In this document: positions 25,081-33,682 of the stretch, one piece after another
How the letters are laid out: each line of letters starts with the position of its first letter
How positions within the stretch are numbered: position 1 is the first letter of the stretch
DNA from: an uncultured Eubacterium sp.
GTDB taxonomy: Bacteria; Bacillota; Clostridia; Lachnospirales; Lachnospiraceae
DNA: 64,000 nt
NCBI GenBank assembly: GCA_934320655.1
Contig: CAKRFN010000003.1
Coordinates: 186,001 to 250,000, forward strand
Direction of reading: 5' to 3'
The notes under the pieces: model-generated
Databases searched by the model: none
What the model saw: only the letters and a program-made list of their open reading frames with translations
What the model was told of the DNA's origin: nothing
Translations under genes and position numbers: made by a program

Positions 25081-25139
25081 ATGACCATAGCAACGGCTAC
25101 TATATCAAATGAATATTTAAATTTAAGGAGGATAAACCA

Positions 25140-25310
25140 ATGGCTTACGTTATTAACGATTCTTGTGTATCTTGTGGAACATGTGAGGGCGAGTGCCCTG
25201 TAGGAGCTATCGCAGCAGGTGATGGCAAGTACGAAATCGACGCTGATTCTTGTGTATCTTGCGGAACATGTGCAGGTGTATGCCCTACCGGCGCAATCAG
25301 CGAGGGCTAA
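25140..25310 (+). CDS. 2[4Fe-4S] ferredoxin
   Basis: 56 residues with two perfect C-x2-C-x2-C-x3-C-P clusters (SCVSCGTCEGECPVGA and SCVSCGTCAGVCPTGA), the clostridial ferredoxin pattern. It carries low-potential electrons for pyruvate:ferredoxin oxidoreductase, hydrogenase and flavin bifurcation. AAGGAGG precedes the ATG and codon use is that of a very highly expressed gene. It is monocistronic, between its own promoter and terminator. Confidence 0.97.
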   Translation: MAYVINDSCVSCGTCEGECPVGAIAAGDGKYEIDADSCVSCGTCAGVCPTGAISEG

Positions 25311-25333
25311 TTGTTCTTAGACAAAGCATAAAT

Positions 25334-25367
25334 AAAAGGAGACTGATTTTTGTCAGTCTCCTTTTTT
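25334..25367 (+). terminator. Terminator of the ferredoxin gene
   Basis: AAAAGGAGACTGA (25334-25346) and TCAGTCTCCTTTT (25353-25365) form a perfect stem followed by T residues. Confidence 0.9.
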
Positions 25368-25423
25368 ATGTTGCCATGCTTGCGGGAGCTGCGGCGTCAC
25401 GCAACAACTTCGCAACCGCCTGC

Positions 25424-26077
25424 TCAGCTCTCCAGCCGCGGCGCAGCCTTTAACTTCTGCTTGCGGCTCTTTTTCTGGCGAAATACCCGCTTCTGCCGCT
25501 TTCCGTAGCTGCGGATCGCCTCGTCGAGCTTTTTGTAGCGTTCCTCCTCCTGTTCATCCTGCACGCGCATCAGATAGTTCATTTCCTTAAGTACACGGTC
25601 TCCCACATCCGTTCCGATCTCTTTACTCAGATCCTTATTGTTCTCCGTCATTGCATTTCTAACGATCTGCGTCATCAGCTCCTGAAACTGCTCCATCCGC
25701 TCCTGCGGTGACATCTGCGTCTGCTCTGCCACGGACTGGACAGCCGGAACCGGCTGAACCTGCGGCTTTTCCGGAAGGCTCTTCGGCTGCTCCTGCGCGG
25801 TCTTTGTTATATGCTCTGCCTTTTGCTGCCGCTGCGGATCTTCTTTATCCTGCTGTTCCTGATGTAACAGTATCTTGATCGCCTTTAACTGATAGCCTTC
25901 TTCCTTCAGTTGCTTGATACGCAAAAACTGATCGACATTCTCTTGTGTATAGTAACGGTGTCCCATCTCATTGCGGGGAACCGTCAGCTCCAATTCATCT
26001 TCCCAGTAACGTAATACATGAGATTCCACAGCCACAATATTTGCAGCATCAGAAATCATATAACGTACCTGTTCCAA
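25424..26077 (-). CDS. MerR-type transcriptional regulator with long tail
   Basis: About 217 residues. The N-terminal winged helix of the MerR type is clear (AANIVAVESHVLRYWEDELE, RYYTQENVDQFLRIKQLKEEG). A Gln/Pro-rich linker (about 85-125) and a helical, very basic C-terminus (RQKRVFRQKKSRKQKLK) follow, so no metal-sensing Cys pair is present. AGGAGG is eight bases before TTG 26077; the ATG at 26101 lies upstream of that site and is rejected. Its ligand is unknown. The region between it and gdpP carries the gdpP promoter. Confidence 0.8.
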   Translation of the reverse strand: MEQVRYMISDAANIVAVESHVLRYWEDELELTVPRNEMGHRYYTQENVDQFLRIKQLKEEGYQLKAIKILLHQEQQDKEDPQRQQKAEHITKTAQEQPKSLPEKPQVQPVPAVQSVAEQTQMSPQERMEQFQELMTQIVRNAMTENNKDLSKEIGTDVGDRVLKEMNYLMRVQDEQEEERYKKLDEAIRSYGKRQKRVFRQKKSRKQKLKAAPRLES

Positions 26078-26200
26078 CCAATCGACCTCCTTCTTGTTCA
26101 TTTATGCCTTTATTATAGTCAACCTTAAAAAGAGGTACAATCTTTTTTCATCGCAGATTTCGACAAAAACCACGTGGGAATTCCTATCAAATAAAAAGGG

Positions 26201-26229
26201 GTGAAAATTCGTTCTATCTATGCTATAAT
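26201..26229 (+). promoter_or_regulatory. Promoter of gdpP-rplI-dnaB
   Basis: GTGAAA (26201-26206), 17 bases, extended -10 TGCTATAAT ending at 26229; about 52 bases from the predicted transcription start to ATG 26288. Confidence 0.6.
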
Positions 26230-26287
26230 GTTCTATAATTGTAGTTTTTTGAGACACACTTTTATTAAAACTGTTTCGGGAGGATGC

Positions 26288-28339
26288 ATGAGTAATCGTT
26301 CGATTAAATTCAGAGGCAGGCTGCGCTTTTACCTGTGCGCACCGCTATACTTGTCCATATTGCTGGTATTGCTGAATATTCCGTGCTATTTTTATAATAA
26401 AAATCTTGGCTTTTGTATGACCTTATTTACCGGAGTCTACACGCTGACCGTGTTTGTCGCATATTTCCGGTGCAGACCGTTTCTGGTCAACGAACTGATC
26501 AACTTTGCGACGCAATACGGCACCGTGCAGAAAAAACTGCTCAACGAATTTGAGATCGCCTACGCGCTCGTCGACTATAACGGCAAGCTGCTCTGGGTCA
26601 ATAACCAGTTTACCGAGTTGACCGGCAAGGATAAAAACTATCACAAGTCGATCACCTCGATATTCCCTTCGATCTCGAAGGAGCTGCTGCAGAGCGAGGA
26701 CACGCTGGAGCTCGCGCTTCCGCTGGAGAATTATCACCTGCGTGTCTCTATGCACCGCATTTATTTCAGCAATATTTTAAGCGAAGCACAGATGTTAGAG
26801 ACAAGCACCGACCGCAATTACCTGACCGCCGTCTATTTCTTTGATGAGACAGAACTCAACCGCTGCTTACAGGAAAACGAAGATCAGAAAATGGTCGTTG
26901 CACAGGTCTATATCGACAACTACGACGAGGCACTCGAAAGTATCGAGGATGTCAAGCGTGCGCTGCTCGTCGCGCTGATCGACCGCAAGGTCAACACCTA
27001 TTTTTCCAAGGTGGATGCACTTGTGCGCAAAACGGACCATGATAAATACTTTATCGTATTCCGCCATGAGCATCTGAAAGCGCTCAAAGCGGACAAATTC
27101 AGCATTCTTGAGGACGTCAAAACCGTAAAGGTCGGAAATACAATGGCTGTCACACTCAGTATGGGTATCGGTGACACTGCCGCAAGCTACAGCCAGAACA
27201 ACGAATATTCCCGCATGGCGATCGACCTCGCACTCGGACGAGGCGGCGATCAGGTCGTGCTCCGCGAGGGCGAAAAAGTCACCTATTTCGGTGGAAAAGC
27301 CCAGCAGGTCGAGCGCAACACCCGTGTGAAGGCACGTGTCAAGGCTCACGCCCTGCGCGGCATCATAGAGAGCAAGGAACGTGTCATCGTCATGGGACAC
27401 CAGATCAGCGATATGGATTCATTCGGTGCTGCCGTCGGTATCTACTGTGCAGCCCGCACATTGGATAAAAAGGTGCAGATCGTACTGAACACGGTCAGCT
27501 CCACACTCCGCCCGTTCCGCGAGCAATTTACCGAGGAAAACGGCTATGCGCCGGATACCTTTTTAACACGGGAGCAGGCGATCGATGTCTGTACACCAAA
27601 CACCGTTGTCATGGTCGTGGACACCAACCGTCCGGGCAACACAGAATGTCCGGAAATCCTGAAAATGACAAAAAATATTGTCGTTTTTGATCATCACAGA
27701 CAAACAAATGAGACGATTGAAAATCCGGTGCTGTCCTACATTGAGCCGCATGCCTCCTCTGCCTGCGAGATGGTAGCCGAAGTATTACAGTATTTTACCG
27801 AGGGCATCAAGCTCGCCCCGCAGGAGGCAGACAGCATCTATGCCGGTATCCTGATCGACACGAACAACTTCATGGCAAAGACCGGTGTGCGTACCTTTGA
27901 GGCAGCCGCCTACCTGAAGCGCTGTGGTGCGGAAGTCACCCGCGTGCGCAAGATGCTGCGCAATGACATGAACGATTACAAAGCCCGCGCGGAGGTCGTG
28001 CGTCATGCCGAGGTCTATCGCGATGCGTTTGCGATATCTGTCTGTCCGGCAGATAATATCGAGAGCCCGACGATTGTCGGCGCACAGGCTGCCAACGAAC
28101 TGTTAAACATCTCTGGCATCAAGGCATCGTTTGTCCTGACCGAATATAACGGCAAAGTCTATATCAGCTCACGCTCCATCGACGAGATCAATGTACAGCT
28201 CATCATGGAAGCATTGGGCGGCGGCGGACATCTGACGATCGCGGGTGCACAATTAGAACACTACTCGATCGCTGAGGTAAAACATATGCTTCAGCAGACA
28301 ATCGACAAAATGATAGAGGAAGGAGACATTAAAGTATGA
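26288..28339 (+). CDS. gdpP: c-di-AMP phosphodiesterase (GdpP-like)
   Basis: About 683 residues: two membrane helices (about 15-60), a PAS domain (about 85-185), a degenerate GGDEF domain (about 190-320) and a DHH/DHHA1 phosphodiesterase (about 345-683). The catalytic part shows VIVMGHQISDMDSFGA, VMVVDTNRPG, VVFDHHRQTN and the C-terminal GGGGHLTIAG. It degrades c-di-AMP to pApA and so sets wall and potassium homeostasis. ATG 26288 follows GGGAGG. It overlaps rplI by four bases. Domain order and operon match yybT-rplI-dnaC of Bacillus. Confidence 0.93.
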   Translation: MSNRSIKFRGRLRFYLCAPLYLSILLVLLNIPCYFYNKNLGFCMTLFTGVYTLTVFVAYFRCRPFLVNELINFATQYGTVQKKLLNEFEIAYALVDYNGKLLWVNNQFTELTGKDKNYHKSITSIFPSISKELLQSEDTLELALPLENYHLRVSMHRIYFSNILSEAQMLETSTDRNYLTAVYFFDETELNRCLQENEDQKMVVAQVYIDNYDEALESIEDVKRALLVALIDRKVNTYFSKVDALVRKTDHDKYFIVFRHEHLKALKADKFSILEDVKTVKVGNTMAVTLSMGIGDTAASYSQNNEYSRMAIDLALGRGGDQVVLREGEKVTYFGGKAQQVERNTRVKARVKAHALRGIIESKERVIVMGHQISDMDSFGAAVGIYCAARTLDKKVQIVLNTVSSTLRPFREQFTEENGYAPDTFLTREQAIDVCTPNTVVMVVDTNRPGNTECPEILKMTKNIVVFDHHRQTNETIENPVLSYIEPHASSACEMVAEVLQYFTEGIKLAPQEADSIYAGILIDTNNFMAKTGVRTFEAAAYLKRCGAEVTRVRKMLRNDMNDYKARAEVVRHAEVYRDAFAISVCPADNIESPTIVGAQAANELLNISGIKASFVLTEYNGKVYISSRSIDEINVQLIMEALGGGGHLTIAGAQLEHYSIAEVKHMLQQTIDKMIEEGDIKV

Positions 28340-28782
28340 AAGTCATTTTATTAGAGGATGTAAAATCACTTGGAAAAAAGGGTGAGATCGTAAACGTCAG
28401 CGATGGTTATGCGAGAAACATGATCTTACCGAAAAAATTAGGTCTGGAGGCTACGAGCAAGAATCTCAACGACCTCAAGCTGCAAAACCAGCATGCCGAA
28501 AAGGTTGCACAGGAAAACCTTGAGGCTGCAAAGAAGTTTGCAGAGGAGTTAAAGGATAAAAAGGTAGAAGTCAAGATGAAATCCGGCGAAGGCGGCAGAA
28601 CCTTCGGCTCGATCTCTACCAAAGAGATCTCAGAGGCTGCGAAAAAGCAGTTAAACCTCGAGCTCGATAAAAAGAAAATGCTCTTAAAAGACCCGATCAA
28701 AGCACTCGGCACCTACGAGGTACAGATCAAGCTGCATCCTCAGGTCACAGGTACTTTTACCGTACATGTATCAGAGGGGTAA
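28336..28782 (+). CDS. rplI: 50S ribosomal protein L9
   Basis: 148 residues with the L9 opening (KVILLEDVKSLGKKGEIVNVSDGYARNML-like, here ending in NMILPKK), long connecting helix and C-terminal domain. It starts within the gdpP stop (ATGA), so the two are translationally coupled. Confidence 0.97.
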   Translation: MKVILLEDVKSLGKKGEIVNVSDGYARNMILPKKLGLEATSKNLNDLKLQNQHAEKVAQENLEAAKKFAEELKDKKVEVKMKSGEGGRTFGSISTKEISEAAKKQLNLELDKKKMLLKDPIKALGTYEVQIKLHPQVTGTFTVHVSEG

Positions 28783-28788
28783 TATTTT

Positions 28789-30129
28789 ATGCCTGCAGAA
28801 GAAACGCTCATCAAGCGCACGATGCCAAATTCGCTCGAAGCGGAACAGTCCCTGATCGGCTCTATGATCATGGACCGCGATGCGATTCTCGTCGCATCCG
28901 AGCTGCTCATCAAGGAGGACTTTTACCATCAGCAGTATGGGATTCTCTTTGAGGCGATGGTCGACCTGTTCAACAACCGCGAACCGGTGGATCTGGTCAC
29001 ACTTCAAAACAAGTTAAAAGAAATGAACGTCCCGCCGGAGATCAGCTCCCTCGAATACGTCAGGGATCTCGTAGACGCCGTACCGACCTCTGCAAATGCG
29101 AGATATTACGCAGAGATCGTCAAGGATAAGGCGATGCTGCGGCGCATGATCCGCACGACGGAGGACATCGCAAACGATTGTTATCAGGGCACCGAATCGA
29201 CAACGGTTCTTTTGGAACAGACCGAAAAAAAGATCTTTGACCTGCTGCAAAACCGCGGCGGCGGCGATTATGTACCGATCAAGGATGTTGTGCTCGAGGC
29301 ACTCGACAAGATCGAGAAAGCGTCCAAGACACAGGGCTCTGTGACCGGAATCGCGACCGGATTTCTGGATCTGGACTACAAAACCGCCGGCTTACAGCCG
29401 TCCGATCTCGTGCTTGTGGCAGCCCGTCCTTCCATGGGAAAGACTGCATTTGTATTGAACATTGCGCAACATGTCGCTTTTCACAGCGATCTCTGTACCG
29501 CGATCTTTAGTCTCGAGATGTCAAAGGCACAGCTCGTAAACCGACTGTTTTCGCTCGAGTCACGTGTGGACGCACAAAAGCTGCGTTCCGGTAATCTGTC
29601 CGATAACGACTGGGAGAGCCTGATTGAAGGCGCAGGCACGATCGGTCAGTCCAAGCTCATCATCGACGATACACCCGGTATCTCGATCTCCGAGCTGCGC
29701 AGCAAATGCCGGAAATACAAGCTGGAGCACGACCTCAAGCTGATTATCATTGACTATTTACAGCTCATGAGCGGCAGCGGCGGCAGATCCTCCGACTCCA
29801 GACAGCAGGAGATCTCCGATATTTCCCGCTCTCTGAAAGGACTTGCGAGAGAGCTGAATGTACCGGTTGTCGCACTGTCCCAGCTCTCACGTGCCGTTGA
29901 GCAGCGTCCGGATCACCGACCGATGCTCTCCGATCTGCGTGAATCCGGTGCGATCGAGCAGGATGCAGATGTCGTGATGTTTATCTATCGTGATGACTAC
30001 TACAACAAAGACACCGAGGATAAAGGCATCGCCGAGATCATCATTGCCAAGCAGAGAAACGGCCCGATCGGAACCGTAAATCTCGTCTGGCTGCCCGAAT
30101 ACACCAAATTCGCGAATATGGAACGCTAA
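28789..30129 (+). CDS. dnaB: Replicative DNA helicase
   Basis: 446 residues. The N-terminal primase-binding domain (PNSLEAEQSLIGSMI) and RecA-like domain with Walker A AARPSMGKTAF, Walker B LIIIDYLQLM and LSQLSRAVEQRPDHRP are all present. It unwinds DNA at the fork. It is six bases after rplI and followed by a terminator. Confidence 0.97.
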   Translation: MPAEETLIKRTMPNSLEAEQSLIGSMIMDRDAILVASELLIKEDFYHQQYGILFEAMVDLFNNREPVDLVTLQNKLKEMNVPPEISSLEYVRDLVDAVPTSANARYYAEIVKDKAMLRRMIRTTEDIANDCYQGTESTTVLLEQTEKKIFDLLQNRGGGDYVPIKDVVLEALDKIEKASKTQGSVTGIATGFLDLDYKTAGLQPSDLVLVAARPSMGKTAFVLNIAQHVAFHSDLCTAIFSLEMSKAQLVNRLFSLESRVDAQKLRSGNLSDNDWESLIEGAGTIGQSKLIIDDTPGISISELRSKCRKYKLEHDLKLIIIDYLQLMSGSGGRSSDSRQQEISDISRSLKGLARELNVPVVALSQLSRAVEQRPDHRPMLSDLRESGAIEQDADVVMFIYRDDYYNKDTEDKGIAEIIIAKQRNGPIGTVNLVWLPEYTKFANMER

Positions 30130-30140
30130 ACATGACAACA

Positions 30141-30173
30141 AAACCGCCCGGACAAAAGTCCGAGCGGTTTTTT
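30141..30173 (+). terminator. Terminator after dnaB
   Basis: ACCGCCCGGAC and GTCCGAGCGGT arms around AAAA, then six T. Confidence 0.9.
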
Positions 30174-30215
30174 ACCCCAATTTATTCCTTCACCTAAAAA
30201 AGTATCTGCTTATCA

Positions 30216-30824
30216 TTACTCACCGAACGCTTCCAGTATCTGGTCTTCCATTTGCTGCATCGCATTAAGCACTTCCGTAATTTCATCGTCCGTATAATTA
30301 TCCGGATTCTTAGAGATGTCATCTGCGGTCAAGACGAGATCTTCATAGGCAGCCACTACCTCCTGTACATCCGGATCGTCCAACAGCCCATTTGCCTCCA
30401 GCGCATTATAATAATAAAGATACAGCTTCGCCAATTCGGTATTTGAACGCTTTACATATTCGTATAATTCCATCTGTGCCCTTACGGTGATCACTGTTTT
30501 TGCCTTATAGGTCTTGCCACCGGTCTGGATGATGTAGGTCAATGTCGCTTTTCCGGGCTTCTTCGCTGTTACAACACCCTTCTTATTTACGACTGCGACT
30601 GCCTTTTTGTTGATCTTATAAGTAACCGTTGCATCGTCTCCCGCATTGTAAACCGCAGGCTGCCATTTCTCGCCCTTCTGCAAAATATACTGTTTCAGTA
30701 CTGTAGGAGCGCTCGTGTCAGCAGCCTTCGCCGGTACGGGCACTAATACAGTCGTGAGTACGACAGCACATGCAAGAACAAACATCGCCAACCGCTTCAT
30801 CATTTGAGTTCTTTTGTTTTCCAT
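30216..30824 (-). CDS. Secreted protein with BIG2-like domain and helical tail
   Basis: About 202 residues. Signal peptide at about 8-35 (LAMFVLACAVVLTTVLVPV, cleavage near AKA-A). A small Ig-like domain follows (KINKKAVAVVNKKGVVTAKK, KATLTYIIQTGGKTYKA) and then a helical tail containing ADDISKNPDNYTDDEITEVL. The tail resembles the lipoprotein encoded divergently at 31026 (ADIINENPDAYAQDVFDTM). The start ATG 30824 has GAGG ten bases upstream. Probably a cell-surface protein; function unknown. Confidence 0.7.
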   Translation of the reverse strand: MENKRTQMMKRLAMFVLACAVVLTTVLVPVPAKAADTSAPTVLKQYILQKGEKWQPAVYNAGDDATVTYKINKKAVAVVNKKGVVTAKKPGKATLTYIIQTGGKTYKAKTVITVRAQMELYEYVKRSNTELAKLYLYYYNALEANGLLDDPDVQEVVAAYEDLVLTADDISKNPDNYTDDEITEVLNAMQQMEDQILEAFGE

Positions 30825-30919
30825 AATTATATACCTCACTTTTCTTTTTAGATTATGCACCGGACACCCTCATACCGGCTGCATGGTTTTATTATATCAG
30901 ATTATCTTTGCCATTTACA

Positions 30920-30990
30920 TACCATTCGCGCCATATATTTACCATTCGCGCCAAAAGGCAAAATTTTTCTTAGAAACTACTATAATAGTA
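30920..30990 (+). promoter_or_regulatory. Direct-repeat operator and -10 region of lipoprotein gene
   Basis: TACCATTCGCGCCA occurs twice, at 30920-30933 and 30940-30953, with a 20-base period. Downstream, TATAAT (30981-30986) lies inside the perfect palindrome TACTATAATAGTA (30978-30990). No -35 box is seen at 17 bases, which suits an activator-dependent promoter. The region also separates two divergent secreted-protein genes. Confidence 0.5.
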
Positions 30991-31025
30991 ACTAACATAT
31001 ATAACCACTTAAGGAGGAACATATT

Positions 31026-31358
31026 ATGAAAAAATTAACATCATTATTACTGGTTCTGGCAATGTGTGCAGCTATGATCGGCTGCGGCGGCGGTGTAGAT
31101 AAGCAGCCCGCGATCGACGCTTATAACAAGGCGAGCGATGCATTTAACGAAGCAGCAGACATCATCAACGAGAATCCCGACGCTTATGCACAGGACGTAT
31201 TCGACACCATGAATGAGATGGCTGACGTACTGAACCAGCATCAGGCACTGCTTGAGAGCGACGAGGAGATCGATCAGGAAAAACTGGATCAGATGATCGA
31301 GTGGTACGGCACTGTCGAGGACTGGGTTGCTGACGTAAGAGCAGAACTGGAGATCTAA
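31026..31358 (+). CDS. Small lipoprotein, 110 aa
   Basis: A lipoprotein signal at 1-20 (KLTSLLLVLAMCAAMIGC, Cys20 as the acylated residue), then a helical acidic domain of about 85 residues (YNKASDAFNEAADIINENP, LDQMIEWYGTVEDWV). AAGGAGG precedes the ATG. The domain resembles the tail of the divergent protein at 30216-30824. No known family; an outer-face lipoprotein by location. Confidence 0.7.
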   Translation: MKKLTSLLLVLAMCAAMIGCGGGVDKQPAIDAYNKASDAFNEAADIINENPDAYAQDVFDTMNEMADVLNQHQALLESDEEIDQEKLDQMIEWYGTVEDWVADVRAELEI

Positions 31359-31410
31359 GCCTCCATCTGATGCTTAAACCATCAGTCTAATCGTTAGGGG
31401 GGCAATGACT

Positions 31411-32169
31411 ATGGGATTACTTGGTAAAAAAGAGCCCTGTGCGATCTGCGGCGGCAAGGTAAAAGCAATTTTTCCGTGGAAGGTAGACGGCAGACTGGTC
31501 TGTAATGACTGCTATGGCGTAGTAGACGTTCCGGACGATGTCGTAAAAGGAATGACGATTGACAATTTCTGCAAATATCGGGCATTCCGTGAGGAAAATG
31601 TGAAACTAAAGGATCAGTTTCAGGTATCAAAACAGATCGACTTTGGCTGGTTTGATACAAGGTTCATGTTCGATTACAAAAATAAGTTTTTGTGCATGGA
31701 TAAACACCTTGAAAAAACGATCTTTGAGGGCAGCCAGATCAAATCCTTTGTCATAAAAGAAGATTCGACACCTCTGATTCAAGGCAACGCAAATGGCTTG
31801 CGCCGCCATGTGAGCAACGTGCCGTCACGTATTATGGCACTGGCGCCGCAAGTCGATGTGTACCGGATGCAGGCACAGCAGGAGCGCGCACGCGAACAGA
31901 GAGATCCAAACTATCACTCTCCCCTGTTTTTCAACATTCCGGTACCGTTTAAGAACTTCGTGATAGAGATCAGGTTCGACCATCCATACTGGACAGAGTT
32001 CAAGGCGGATGCGGACGCGCCGAACTTCAACAACGACTATCCGGATGTCAATGATTACCTGGAGCACTACAACACCAGCGTCCGGCTGATGGAGGAACTG
32101 GCGGCTTCTATTATGAAGATCGCTTTTCCGGGTGCTCCCGAGCTGGCAGACAATGCCACTAGAAAATAA
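31411..32169 (+). CDS. DUF4428-type zinc-ribbon protein
   Basis: About 252 residues. The N-terminal zinc-ribbon (CAICGGKVKA, then LVCNDCYGVV) is of the DUF4428 type, a treble-clef-like domain fused to diverse C-termini. The remainder is soluble, with a beta-rich segment near FMFDYKNKFLCMD and a region like a lipid- or membrane-associated fold that I cannot name. ATG 31411 sits about nine bases after GGGGGG; ATG 31405 is too close to that run. Function unknown. Confidence 0.7.
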   Translation: MGLLGKKEPCAICGGKVKAIFPWKVDGRLVCNDCYGVVDVPDDVVKGMTIDNFCKYRAFREENVKLKDQFQVSKQIDFGWFDTRFMFDYKNKFLCMDKHLEKTIFEGSQIKSFVIKEDSTPLIQGNANGLRRHVSNVPSRIMALAPQVDVYRMQAQQERAREQRDPNYHSPLFFNIPVPFKNFVIEIRFDHPYWTEFKADADAPNFNNDYPDVNDYLEHYNTSVRLMEELAASIMKIAFPGAPELADNATRK

Positions 32170-32179
32170 AAAACGATTA

Positions 32180-32219
32180 AAAAAACCACTCCATGGCATA
32201 CACCGTGAAGTGGTTTTCT
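32180..32219. terminator. Bidirectional terminator before rpsR
   Basis: AAAACCACT (32182-32190) pairs with AGTGGTTTT (32209-32217), between convergent genes. Confidence 0.75.
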
Positions 32220-32224
32220 TTGAT

Positions 32225-32485
32225 TTACTCCTGAACGTAAGGCATCAATGCTACGTGGCGTGCTCTCTTGATCGCAACGGTCAGCGCGCGCTGATGCTTT
32301 GCACAGTTTCCGGTAATTCTTCTGGGAAGAATCTTACCTCTCTCAGAGATATATCTCTTTAACTTGTTGGTATCCTTGTAATCGATCACATTGTCTTTTC
32401 CACAGAATACGCATACTTTTTTTCTTCTGTGCATCGGGCGTCTCTTTGCCGGAGCGCCGTCTCTGTCACTCTTATTGTAAGGCAT
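32225..32485 (-). CDS. rpsR: 30S ribosomal protein S18
   Basis: 86 residues with the S18 core (YKDTNKLKRYISERGKILPR, GNCAKHQRALTVAIKRAR). Cys in VCVFCGK and NCAKH form the zinc-type variant. It is last in the rpsF-ssb-rpsR operon. Confidence 0.96.
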   Translation of the reverse strand: MPYNKSDRDGAPAKRRPMHRRKKVCVFCGKDNVIDYKDTNKLKRYISERGKILPRRITGNCAKHQRALTVAIKRARHVALMPYVQE

Positions 32486-32508
32486 AGCTCTCTACCTCCT
32501 GTTAGTCT

Positions 32509-32958
32509 TTAATTAAACGGTAATTCCTCATCAATACCCTCAGGGATATTCATGAAGCCGTCCCCTGCATCGCTGGGCGACGGTCTGTCAGCAGGAACAA
32601 ATCCACCGCCGTTATTCTGTGCGGCAGCATTTTTGCTCTCAGCAAACTCCTGATCCTCTACGACAACGTCGGTCGTGTATACACGCTGTCCGTCCTTGTT
32701 CGTATATGATCCGGTCTGGATTCTGCCTGTCACAACAACCTTTGTTCCCTTGTGCAGATATCTCTCTGCGAACTCACCGGAACGACCGAATGCTACACAC
32801 TGGATAAAATCAGCGGTCTGGTCGCCGTTCTGGTTGTTGCGGCTCATGCGTCTGTCTACTGCTAACGTATATCTTGCAATCGCTGTTGCATTCTCGCCCT
32901 GGGAATAACGTACCTCAGGGTCACGGGTCAGACGACCCATCAAAATAACCTTATTCAT
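32509..32958 (-). CDS. ssb: Single-stranded DNA-binding protein
   Basis: 149 residues. OB fold (MNKVILMGRLTRDPEVRYSQ, QCVAFGRSGEFAERYLHKG) and the acidic tip PEGIDEELPFN that recruits replication partners. It lies between rpsF and rpsR, the usual Firmicutes order. Confidence 0.96.
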   Translation of the reverse strand: MNKVILMGRLTRDPEVRYSQGENATAIARYTLAVDRRMSRNNQNGDQTADFIQCVAFGRSGEFAERYLHKGTKVVVTGRIQTGSYTNKDGQRVYTTDVVVEDQEFAESKNAAAQNNGGGFVPADRPSPSDAGDGFMNIPEGIDEELPFN

Positions 32959-32972
32959 TCGGTTCTCCTATT

Positions 32973-33263
32973 CTATTTCTCGTCTGTTCTTACACACAAG
33001 AAACGAAGAACGTTGTCCATGATACGGACATTGCTTTCAACTTCCGCAGGCACGGTAGCCTCTGCATCAAAGTGAATGAAGTAGTAGAAGCCTTCGCTCA
33101 TCTTCTGGATGTCATAAGCTAACTTCTTCTTGCCCCAATCCTCAACATCTGTGATGGTTCCGCCGGCACGAGTGATGTACTCTTTTGCCTTCTCCACGGT
33201 AGCGGTTCTTGCATCGTCTTCGATCTTGGCATTCACAATGAGTGCTAATTCATAATTGTGCAT
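32973..33263 (-). CDS. rpsF: 30S ribosomal protein S6
   Basis: About 96 residues; YELALIVNAKIEDDARTATV and GKKKLAYDIQKMSEGFYYFI are typical S6. The ATG at 33263 follows AAGGAGG. First gene of the operon; S6 and S18 pair in the ribosome. Confidence 0.95.
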   Translation of the reverse strand: MHNYELALIVNAKIEDDARTATVEKAKEYITRAGGTITDVEDWGKKKLAYDIQKMSEGFYYFIHFDAEATVPAEVESNVRIMDNVLRFLCVRTDEK

Positions 33264-33291
33264 CGTTTTTACCTCCTTTTGGTCTCTGGCC

Positions 33292-33316
33292 CACTCTCCA
33301 CTGTATTTATGGAGTG
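33292..33316 (-). promoter_or_regulatory. Hairpin in the rpsF leader
   Basis: CACTCTCCA (33292-33300) pairs with TGGAGTG (33310-33316) with a small bulge, about 30 bases ahead of rpsF. S6:S18 autoregulatory leaders occur here in many bacteria, but the known CCG-bulge is not clear, so the assignment is tentative. Confidence 0.35.
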
Positions 33317-33379
33317 AGCAAGGAAACATAGTTCACGAGAAAGTATTTTACCATGCTTTTTATGATAAATCAAGCCCTT

Positions 33380-33530
33380 TCGCACGATATTTCGTGCTTT
33401 TTGCAGGATTCAGCACTCTTTTCGGTGCATTTCCGTGTTCCGTGCACCTTTTTTCGTGCTCGTAACACGATTTTTGGTGTTCCTACATGCTTTTCAGATC
33501 TTTCGTGTTCTTCTCCACGATTTTCCGTGC
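33380..33530. repeat. Cluster of TTC(C)GTG repeats
   Basis: About seven copies of TTCGTG, TTCCGTG or TTCGGTG are packed in 150 bases, including the palindrome GCACGATATTTCGTGC (33382-33397) and the arms GGTGCA/TGCACC around 33424-33447. They run from the leader side of rpsF into the 3' end of the DUF951 gene. They may be protein-binding sites or a stack of hairpins; no family of known repeats is evident. Confidence 0.5.
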
Positions 33531-33662
33531 AATCATGATCTGATGCCCGCACCCCTGACATTCCAGCCGGAAATCCGCGCCGACACGCAGGATCTTCCAG
33601 TCATGACTGCCGCAGGGATGTCCCTTTTTTAACGTAACGATATCTCCTACCTTGTATTCCAT
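33483..33662 (-). CDS. DUF951 small protein
   Basis: 59 residues, missed by length filters. The sequence EYKVGDIVTLKKGHPCGS, then LRVGADFRLECQGCGHQIM matches DUF951, a conserved Firmicutes family often near ychF or rpsF. The Cys (PCGS, CQGCG) suggest a zinc site. AAGGA precedes ATG 33662 by about eight bases. The 3' end carries copies of the TTCGTG-type repeats. Confidence 0.85.
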   Translation of the reverse strand: MEYKVGDIVTLKKGHPCGSHDWKILRVGADFRLECQGCGHQIMIARKIVEKNTKDLKSM

Positions 33663-33682
33663 AACGTTTTCCTTCTATATTA

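Noticed and set aside
33292..33316. Riboswitch ahead of rpsF
   Set aside because: Only one short hairpin is seen and no known aptamer core; kept merely as a possible leader hairpin.
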